Shown in pieces: positions 57,413 through 64,000 of a stretch of 64,000 bases of DNA. Each line of letters begins with the position of its first letter. The first letter of the stretch is position 1. Under the pieces are notes generated by a model that had not been told where the DNA came from, did not search any database, and was given only the letters and a program-made list of their open reading frames with translations. The stretch spans positions 434,001-498,000 of the forward strand of contig NZ_CP018092.1 of assembly GCF_002754935.1 (NCBI RefSeq), given 5' to 3'. The position numbers were made by a program, and so were the translations under genes. This DNA is from Thermostichus lividus PCC 6715 (lineage in GTDB: Bacteria; Cyanobacteriota; Cyanobacteriia; Thermosynechococcales; Thermosynechococcaceae).

Positions 57413-58690
57413 ATGGCTCAACCGCAATCGTGGGCATGGATCAAAATTGTTGCCGGTGTGCTCCTTCTTCTTGGGGTCGGTGCCTGTGAAAATACGAACA
57501 CAACGACTGGTTCTGCAAGTGATGGCCTGCGCATTGGTTCGCTACTGCCCTCAACCGGAGACTTGGCCTCCGTAGGTACCCCTATTGCCGAGACAGTTCC
57601 GCTGCTGGTGGAAACCGTTAATGCCTGTGGCGGTGTCAATGGCCAACCGGTAACGTTGATTGCGGCTGACGATCAGTCGAGCCCAGCGTCGGGCGCAGAG
57701 GCTATGACAAAACTGGTAGAAATTGATCGTGTTGCTGGTGTGGTTGGCTCCTTTGGTAGTAGTGTCTCTAATGCTGCTGCGGACATTGCCACCCGTGGGC
57801 AAGTAATGCTAGTGTCGCCAGGTAGTACCAGCACCTTACTGACCGAGCGCGCCAAAAAAGGAGACTTTAATGGTTACTGGGCACGCACTGCGCCGCCTGA
57901 TAACTATCAAGCTCAAGCCTTGGCGCAGCTAGCGAAAGATCAGGGGTTCAAGCGGGTTTCTACGGTCGTTATCAACAATGACTATGGCCGCAGCTTTGAG
58001 CAGGAATTTACCCGCGCGTTCAAGGCGCTGGGGGGCACTGTGGTCAATGAAGCCCGTCCTACCCGCTATGATGAGCGCTCAACCACCTTCACTACAGAAG
58101 CAGCCGCTGCCTTTGCTGGCAACCCTGATGCTGTTGTCGCTATTTTATATCCGGAGACGGGTAGCCTACTTCTCAAGTCAGCCTTTGAGCAAGGACTCAC
58201 CCAAAATGTGGCTATTTTGCTCACGGATGGGGTGAAATCTGACAGTTTTCCAGAACAGGTGGGGCGCACTCCCGATGGCACGTATATTATTGCTGGAGCC
58301 AAGGGCACTGTGCCCGGTGCTGATGGCCAAGCCTTAGCTGCCTTGCAAGAACTCTGGCGTACCAAAAAAGGGGGAGAGTTACCTGCCTTTGCCGCTCAAG
58401 CGTGGGATGCTGCCGCCTTACTTGTTCTGGCGGCTCAGGCCGCTAAAGCCAATACCGGCGAAGGGATTCGCTCTAAGTTGCGGGAGGTCGCTAACGGCCC
58501 AGGGGAAGAGGTGGATGATGTTTGTAAAGCCCTAGCCCTGCTGCGGGAGGGCAAGGAAATCAACTACCAAGGGGCGAGTGGTAATGTGGATATTGATGAA
58601 AACGGCGATGTGGTTGGGGTCTATGACATTTGGCAGGTGACGAAGGACGGTAAATTAGAAGTGATTGGTAAAGTTAACCCCAAACCCTAG
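57413..58690 (+). CDS. Branched-chain-amino-acid-type ABC substrate-binding lipoprotein
   Basis: The 425-residue protein has a lipoprotein signal with lipobox LGVGAC (Cys25) and a LivJ/UrtA-like type 1 periplasmic-binding fold: [48 protein letters not shown] and [19 protein letters not shown]. The ligand may be an amino acid or another small molecule; no permease or ATPase genes adjoin, so the system is split or works with components elsewhere. yajQ starts two bases after its stop. Confidence 0.88.
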   Translation: MAQPQSWAWIKIVAGVLLLLGVGACENTNTTTGSASDGLRIGSLLPSTGDLASVGTPIAETVPLLVETVNACGGVNGQPVTLIAADDQSSPASGAEAMTKLVEIDRVAGVVGSFGSSVSNAAADIATRGQVMLVSPGSTSTLLTERAKKGDFNGYWARTAPPDNYQAQALAQLAKDQGFKRVSTVVINNDYGRSFEQEFTRAFKALGGTVVNEARPTRYDERSTTFTTEAAAAFAGNPDAVVAILYPETGSLLLKSAFEQGLTQNVAILLTDGVKSDSFPEQVGRTPDGTYIIAGAKGTVPGADGQALAALQELWRTKKGGELPAFAAQAWDAAALLVLAAQAAKANTGEGIRSKLREVANGPGEEVDDVCKALALLREGKEINYQGASGNVDIDENGDVVGVYDIWQVTKDGKLEVIGKVNPKP

Positions 58691-58692
58691 GC

Positions 58693-59184
58693 ATGGCAAG
58701 TACGTTTTCCTTTGATGTTGTGAGTGATTTTGACTGGCAAGAGTTGGTCAATGCCGTTGATCAAACGGAACGAGAAATTAAGACTCGCTACGATCTTAAA
58801 GACACCAAAACGACGGTGGAACTGACCAAGGAGGGGCTGACTATTCAAACTGATAGTGAGTTTACGCTCACAGCAGTGCATACAATCTTGCAGCAGAAGG
58901 CTGCCAAACGGCAACTTTCTCTAAAAATATTTGACTATGGTGCGGTGGAGACGGCTAGCGGTAGCCGTGTCAAGCAAGTCATTCAATTGCGTAGGGGTAT
59001 TAATCCTGAGCTGGCGAAGGAAATTAGTAAGCTCATTCGGACTGAGTTTAAGAAGGTGCAAGCCTCAATTCAAGGAGATACCCTAAGGGTTACAGCTAAA
59101 TCTAAGGATGACTTGCAAGCGGTAATTCAACGCTTAAAGGGGGCAGACTATCCGGTGCCATTACAATTTACGAACTACCGTTAG
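58693..59184 (+). CDS. yajQ: YajQ-family nucleotide-binding protein
   Basis: The 163-residue protein starts [20 protein letters not shown] and carries the family text [20 protein letters not shown] and [14 protein letters not shown]-like [20 protein letters not shown], with two ferredoxin-like halves. Homologues bind cyclic di-GMP in Xanthomonas and nucleic acids or tRNA in E. coli. A cyclic-di-GMP link would fit the diguanylate cyclase in the window, but that is inference. Confidence 0.92.
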   Translation: MASTFSFDVVSDFDWQELVNAVDQTEREIKTRYDLKDTKTTVELTKEGLTIQTDSEFTLTAVHTILQQKAAKRQLSLKIFDYGAVETASGSRVKQVIQLRRGINPELAKEISKLIRTEFKKVQASIQGDTLRVTAKSKDDLQAVIQRLKGADYPVPLQFTNYR

Positions 59185-59201
59185 GGTCACAACTGAAGAC
59201 T

Positions 59202-59777
59202 ATGCTAGGTTCATTTTCCTTGGGCACCGTTGGCTTACTTGTTGGTTCGCTGCTGACAGTGGTGGGGGTCGTTGCCTATGCAACTGGGAATGCCACTCTC
59301 AATCTCGCTGGGTTCTTTTATGGTGTGCCGTTGCTATTGGGGGGGCTGGCACTGAAGGCTGCAGAACTTAAACCTGTCCCCTACCGTGAGCTACCGACGG
59401 CTGAGGTAATTGCTGCGCGATCGCAGGCAACGCCAACACAAACACAAATTCGCAAGGATGTGACTCGCTATCGCTATGGCCAAGAGGCACATCTAGACAG
59501 TACGTTGGCTAGTTTGGGACTGAGTCCGTCGGAGGATGAGCGTCCAGTTTTGGTGGCGATCGCGGAAGCCTTGAGAAATGGAGCCTACACCTTAATTTTA
59601 GAGTTTGATTCGCCGGCGGTTCCCCTTGAGGTCTGGCAGTCTAAGCAACTGAAAATGGAAACATTCTTTGGTCCTGGGGTTGCTGTAGCCATTGAAGCGT
59701 TAGGAGACAACCGAGTGCAAGTGGCGCTGATCCGGCACTCGGTGGTAACAGGTGTTACAGTTCAGCAAGATTCCTAG
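59202..59777 (+). CDS. DUF2854 membrane protein
   Basis: The 191-residue protein has two N-terminal transmembrane helices (about 9-29 and 33-53) and a soluble C-terminal domain with the text TRYRYGQEAHLDSTLASLGL and AEALRNGAYTLILEF. This matches DUF2854, a family conserved in cyanobacteria and plants with no firm function. It follows yajQ by 17 bases and is probably in the same transcript. Confidence 0.82.
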   Translation: MLGSFSLGTVGLLVGSLLTVVGVVAYATGNATLNLAGFFYGVPLLLGGLALKAAELKPVPYRELPTAEVIAARSQATPTQTQIRKDVTRYRYGQEAHLDSTLASLGLSPSEDERPVLVAIAEALRNGAYTLILEFDSPAVPLEVWQSKQLKMETFFGPGVAVAIEALGDNRVQVALIRHSVVTGVTVQQDS

Positions 59778-59915
59778 TAAATATCATTTTTCAGGATTAG
59801 GGTGCTACCATAGCATCATTATTGGGGCAATATAACAGGTAAAGATGAATTTCGCTGGGTCGAAGTCATTACTTGGTCTTGGAAAACAGATTTCGGAAAT
59901 AACTCATTTGCGGCT

Positions 59916-61873
59916 ATGGGTAAAGTCATTGGCATTGACCTCGGAACCACAAACAGTTGTGTGGCTGTTTTAGAAGGGGGTAACCCAGTTGTCATTCCCA
60001 GCGCTGAAGGTGGTCGAACAACACCAAGTATCGTTGCTTTTGGTAAATCGGGCGATCGTCTTGTTGGTCAGCTTGCGAAGCGCCAAGCGGTGACCAATGC
60101 TGAAAATACCGTGTTTAGTATTAAGCGCTTTATCGGTCGTCGCTGGGACGAAACTGCTCCGGAACGGGCACGAGTGCCCTATACCTGTGTTCCGGGGCGT
60201 GACGGTACGGTGGATGTGCAAATTCGCGATCGCACCTACACACCCCAAGAAATTTCGGCCATGGTGCTGCAGAAACTCAAGCAAGATGCAGAAGCGTACT
60301 TGGGGGAGACTGTGACCCAAGCAGTCATTACTGTGCCTGCCTACTTTAGTGATGCCCAGCGCCAAGCCACCAAAGATGCTGGGGCGATCGCCGGCCTTGA
60401 AGTCATGCGGATCATCAACGAACCCACTGCTGCCGCCCTAGCCTATGGTGTTGACAAACAGGATCAAGATCAAAAAATTCTTGTCTTTGACCTTGGGGTG
60501 GCACCTTTGATGTGTCTATTCTCCAGCTAGGGGACGGCGTTTTTGAAGTCTGCGCCACTGCTGGTAACAACCACCTCGGGGGCGATAACTTTGACGAGTG
60601 TATTCTAGACTGGCTGCTGGCAACCTTCAAAGAACAAGAAGGCATTGATCTGTCCAGCGATAAGATGGCACTACAGCGATTGCGCGAAGCCGCTGAAAAA
60701 GCCAAAGTCGAGCTATCTGGTACCCTTTGCACCTCCATTAACCTCCCCTTTATTACAGCGGATGAAACCGGACCGAAGCACCTTGAAATTGAACTCACCC
60801 GCAGTAAATTTGAAGAGCTTTCGGCACACCTGATTCAAGCAACCCTTGAGCCAATGCAGCAGGCACTTGCCGATGCCGGTCTCACCGTTGAGGATATCGA
60901 TCGCGTCCTCTTGGTAGGTGGCTCAACCCGCATCCCAGCCATCCAAGAGTTAGTGAAACAGTTTTGTGGCAAGCCCGCCGATCGCTCCGTCAACCCTGAC
61001 GAAGCCGTTGCTGTTGGTGCCGCCATCCAAGGGGGAATTCTTGGCAAGGAAACCACGGTTAAAGACTTACTGCTGCTGGATGTGACCCCCCTTTCCCTAG
61101 GTTTAGAAACCTTGGGCGGCGTATTCACAAAAATCATTGATCGCAATACGACTCTGCCCACCAGCAAAACCCAAAGCTTTTCAACGGCAGCGGATGGTCA
61201 AACCGTGGTTGAAATTGCTGTCTTCCAAGGAGAGCGCCCCATTGCCCGGGACAATAAGCAACTGGCCTGTTTTGAATTAACGGGCATCCCCCCTGCTCCC
61301 CGAGGTGTGCCCCAAATCGATGTCACCTTTGATATTGATGCCAATGGCATTCTCAGTGTTTCAGCGGTTGATAAAGCCACAGGTCGCCAACAGAGTGTTC
61401 GCATTACCAACCGTGGCGGCCTCAGCAGCATGGAAATTGAGCGGATGCGCCAAGAAGCCGCAATCTATGCTCAGGCTGACGAAATAAAAAAACAAGTGGC
61501 AGAACTGCGCAACCAAGCAGACGCCCTGCTTTACAGCTACGAGTCAACCCTGAAAAACCACGGTATTAGCTTGCCTGCAGATCTGCGATCGCGCATTGAG
61601 CCAGCAGTGCAAAGTATGAAGGCAGCCATGGTGGATGACAGCATCACCCCCGATGAAATTCGCAAACGCATGGAGGTACTCCAGCAGGCGTTGGTAACCC
61701 TTGGCACCGTGGTTTATCAACAAACTGCCGGGGGATCCGTCATGGCACCTACCCCTACAATGGCAGGCGGATCAACCATTAGCTCCCAAGCAACCCAAGT
61801 TTTAGATAGTGATGCCACAGTAATCAGCGATAATGAAGATACGGTTGTTTCAGATTATGAAGCTGTTGATTAA
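59916..61873 (+). CDS. dnaK: Chaperone DnaK (Hsp70), frame broken at a G run
   Basis: DnaK is the ATP-driven Hsp70 chaperone. The N-terminal frame starts [20 protein letters not shown] and ends at 60530; the rest restarts in another frame and runs to 61873. At the break (GGGG, 60495-60498) one more G converts FDLGVAPLM into [20 protein letters not shown], the universal DLGGGTFDVS phosphate motif. The joined protein has 652 residues with a normal substrate-binding domain. The C-terminus ([20 protein letters not shown]) is not the usual EEVD-like or DnaK2-type tail; cyanobacteria have several paralogues, and I cannot name this one. dnaJ follows. Confidence 0.92.
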
Positions 61874-61890
61874 TTTAGGTAACTGTGGCT

Positions 61891-63018
61891 ATGGCTCGTG
61901 ATTTCTATGAGATATTGGGTGTCTCGCGTTCTGCCGATGCCGAGGAATTAAAGCGAGCTTATCGGCGTCTAGCCCGTAAATATCACCCCGACGTCAATAA
62001 AGAGGCAGGCGCTGAGGAAACCTTTAAGGAAATCAACCGCGCCTACGAGGTATTGTCGGATCCCCAAGCCCGCGCCAACTACGATCGCTTTGGGGAGGCC
62101 GGAGTGACTGGAGCAGCTGGCTTCAGTGACTTTGGCGTTGGCGATATGGGAGGCTTTGCCGATATTTTTGAAACCTTCTTTGGCGGCTTTGGCACAGGGG
62201 TCGGTACAACGGGTCGTCGCCGTCCGGGGCCAACCCGTGGCGATGACCTGCGCTACGACTTGAGGTTGGACTTTCGAGAAGCTATTTTTGGTGGCGAAAA
62301 AGAAATTCGCGTCAATCATCTAGAAACCTGTCAAGCCTGCAAAGGCAGTGGTGCCAAGCCTGGCACTCGCCCTGTTACCTGTAGTACTTGTAACGGTGTG
62401 GGTCAAGTTCGACGCTCAACCCGCACCCCCTTTGGGAGTTTCACCCAGTTGAGCACCTGTCCCACCTGTGGGGGGTCTGGCTCGATGGTGGAAGATCGGT
62501 GCGAGGCCTGTGGTGGCCAAGGACATATTCAAGTCAGTAAAAAGTTAAAGATTACAATTCCAGCAGGGGTTGATACCGGTACGCGGTTGCGGGTGTCGGG
62601 GGAAGGGGATGCTGGTCAACGCGGTGGGCCTGCAGGGGATCTGTACGTTTACTTGTTTGTAGAGCCTGATCCCGAGTTTCAACGAGATGGCAACAACATT
62701 CTTTCACGGCTTAAAATTAGCTACTTGCAAGCGATTCTAGGGTGTCGGGTCATGGTTAGCACTGTGGATGGTGAGGCAGAGCTAACCATTCCAGCCGGAA
62801 CCCAACCAGGAACAGTGCTTACCTTGGAAGGTCATGGGGTACCACGGGTGGGTAATCCGGTGGCGCGGGGCGATCACTTAATTACAATTGAGGTGGAAAT
62901 TCCTACCCGTATTAGCCATGAGGAACGAGAACTTCTAGAAAAATTAGCGAAGATTCGTGGTGAGCGCCTTGGGAAAGGCGGCCTTGAAAACTTTTTAGGG
63001 GGTCTCTTTGGCGGCTAG
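61891..63018 (+). CDS. dnaJ: Co-chaperone DnaJ (type I)
   Basis: The protein has an N-terminal J domain with HPD in [12 protein letters not shown], a Gly/Phe-rich segment ([17 protein letters not shown]), four CxxCxGxG-type zinc repeats ([42 protein letters not shown]) and a C-terminal substrate domain. It stimulates the ATPase of DnaK. The start at 61891 ([10 protein letters not shown]) follows dnaK by 17 bases, so the two are translated from one transcript. Confidence 0.95.
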   Translation: MARDFYEILGVSRSADAEELKRAYRRLARKYHPDVNKEAGAEETFKEINRAYEVLSDPQARANYDRFGEAGVTGAAGFSDFGVGDMGGFADIFETFFGGFGTGVGTTGRRRPGPTRGDDLRYDLRLDFREAIFGGEKEIRVNHLETCQACKGSGAKPGTRPVTCSTCNGVGQVRRSTRTPFGSFTQLSTCPTCGGSGSMVEDRCEACGGQGHIQVSKKLKITIPAGVDTGTRLRVSGEGDAGQRGGPAGDLYVYLFVEPDPEFQRDGNNILSRLKISYLQAILGCRVMVSTVDGEAELTIPAGTQPGTVLTLEGHGVPRVGNPVARGDHLITIEVEIPTRISHEERELLEKLAKIRGERLGKGGLENFLGGLFGG

Positions 63019-63225
63019 GGTAACGCCCCTGCCTACCGCTACGCGGAAGCAAGCCAGCAGGCATGGGGACTATGTCAACAACTGTTGTGATTGCTTGATT
63101 GTAAACTGCTCTTGATCCCTCGAATTCGCTCAAAACTTAATGGTTCTGCTCAACTAACTTGTTCAATACTGCATCGCTGTTTATGTATCGACTTTCAATA
63201 TTTCTGTCTCCATGCATAATCTTTG

Positions 63226-63247
63226 ATTTGGGTGGAGAGGATGTCAA
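63226..63247 (+). repeat. Solo IS200/IS605 right-end-like sequence at the 3' end of the DUF482 gene
   Basis: Read on the plus strand the sequence ends GGTGGAGAGGATGTCAA, that is, TTGACATCCTCTCCACC on the minus strand, matching the TTGACATCCTCCCC right ends. The DUF482 gene runs into it, and its TGA stop is the TGA of TTGACA. Confidence 0.5.
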
Positions 63248-64000
63248 CGTTGTTTCATTGGTAATTCGCTATTGATGGCTTCAATGCGGTCTTGCTCTGC
63301 GGCATTCATGTGGTCAAGGTAGTGATCAAAGATCTGGGCAAGGCGCGGCTCATAAAATCGATGGAGGCTGTAGTTGGGCGTTGCCGGAAAGCCGCGGCGT
63401 TTCTTGTGGCTGCCGCCAGCGCCGGGATCAAACCGCTGGATACCGTTGGCGATCGCCCACTCAATCGGTTCGTAGTAGCAGGTACTAAAGTGCAAGCAGT
63501 CAATATCTTGCCGTGTGCCCCAGTAGCGACCGTAAAGCTGATCTCCCTTGGTGACACAAAAGGACATGGCCGTAGGCTGGTGGCCTCCTTGGCTTGGGTA
63601 GGCGGCAAACAACACTAGGCGGTGCTGATAGCGATCGCTGAGGGCTTCAAAAAAATCTCGGGTGAGATACTTGCTGCCCCACCAGCCAAATTTGTCGCAG
63701 GTATCGGCATAGAAATCGTACATTTGCCGCAACAGCCGCCCAGTAACGTCATTGCCATGGTGGACCCGAAAGGTCAGTTCCGCTTGGGCAACGGCCTTGC
63801 GCTCCCGCTTGATATTACGGCGTTGGTTGGCATTAAAAGCCGCTAAGTAGTCCGCAAACGTCTGGTAGTTGTGATTGTGCCAGATGTAACTGTGGTGTAG
63901 CCATGGCTGATAGCCATAGGCTGTGGCGTAGGGCATCCACTGCGGATCCACGTAGAGAAAATGGCAACCAGACAGACGATGATGGGCACAAAGGCGATCG
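63244..64000 (-). CDS. DUF482 (GNAT/FemAB-like) protein, 3' part (5' end outside window)
   Basis: The frame is open to the right window edge, so the N-terminus is missing. The visible about 250 residues contain DPQWMPYATAYGYQPWLHHS, RRNIKRERKAVAQAEL, FYADTCDKFGWWGSKYL and HFSTCYYEPIEWAIANGIQRF, typical of DUF482, a GNAT-fold family often annotated as peptidogalycan or peptidoglycan biosynthesis protein. The exact reaction is unknown. The stop codon is shared with a TTGACA mobile-element end. Confidence 0.85.
   Translation of the reverse strand, partial: DRLCAHHRLSGCHFLYVDPQWMPYATAYGYQPWLHHSYIWHNHNYQTFADYLAAFNANQRRNIKRERKAVAQAELTFRVHHGNDVTGRLLRQMYDFYADTCDKFGWWGSKYLTRDFFEALSDRYQHRLVLFAAYPSQGGHQPTAMSFCVTKGDQLYGRYWGTRQDIDCLHFSTCYYEPIEWAIANGIQRFDPGAGGSHKKRRGFPATPNYSLHRFYEPRLAQIFDHYLDHMNAAEQDRIEAINSELPMKQR

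Noticed and set aside
59778-59915. CIRCE-type heat-shock operator upstream of dnaK
   Set aside because: The TTAGCACTC/GAGTGCTAA dyad is absent; only a five-base TGCTA/TAGCA pair is present, too weak to call.
60480-60530. Programmed ribosomal frameshift in dnaK
   Set aside because: No slippery heptamer with a downstream structure is evident, dnaK is never known to need one, and seven other unrelated frame breaks in the window have the same single-missing-base signature.

Overview
The window is a stretch of cyanobacterial chromosome. The evidence is petB/petD, a plant-type ferredoxin, an Hlip gene, solanesyl diphosphate synthase, SigF, HpsJ, DUF4079, DUF2854 and TIGR04376 proteins, and very frequent HIP1 octamers (GCGATCGC). 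The compact gene spacing, fairly high GC content and many IS200/IS605 relics suggest a unicellular, possibly thermophilic Synechococcus/Thermosynechococcus-type organism. That last placement is inference; no rRNA or other taxonomic marker lies in the window.

Layout. 1-5.1 kb: end of a VKOR-thioredoxin fusion gene, an apparently intact tnpA/tnpB element, a response regulator, a decayed TnpB element and a frameshifted hli gene. 5.1-12.2 kb: housekeeping genes (sugar-type ABC ATPase, sds, lepB, DUF4079, uppP, sigF, pmbA-like). 12.2-26.5 kb: a glycosyltransferase, hisG, glmS, SDR, methyltransferase, a tnpB fragment, GIDE protein, rsmA, eno, glgP and an AmpG-like transporter. 26.5-33.3 kb: an unusual P-type ATPase overlapping a bestrophin gene, a 442-bp palindrome-ended element, an aldehyde dehydrogenase and recF. 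33.2-45 kb: CysQ-like phosphatase, peptide-type ABC ATPase, SphS-like kinase, CBS/PAS/GAF/GGDEF protein, petF, GNAT and a DHH-CBS-nucleotidyltransferase fusion. 45-64 kb: IscB remnant with a structured leader, trpD, cobQ, HpsJ, SpoIID, histidine phosphatase, pentapeptide protein, LysR regulator with an esterase, the second 442-bp element, petBD, a branched-chain-type binding protein, yajQ, dnaK-dnaJ and an incomplete DUF482 gene.

Two themes stand out. First, eight reading-frame breaks in seven otherwise well-conserved genes (hli, rsmA, an aldehyde dehydrogenase twice, a CysQ-like phosphatase, a peptide ABC ATPase, an esterase and dnaK) can each be repaired by adding one base to a G or C run. 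This points to systematic homopolymer under-calling in the assembly; genuine mutation is the less likely alternative. Second, IS200/IS605 debris is dense: intact tnpA/tnpB, broken tnpB, a tnpB 3' fragment, an iscB fragment, solo right ends beginning TTGACA, and two nearly identical inverted 442-bp non-autonomous copies. Their ends are embedded in host gene signals: they supply stop codons to flanking genes, a new C-terminus to an esterase, and the apparent ribosome-binding site of a bestrophin gene.

No tRNA, rRNA, CRISPR array or prophage was seen.
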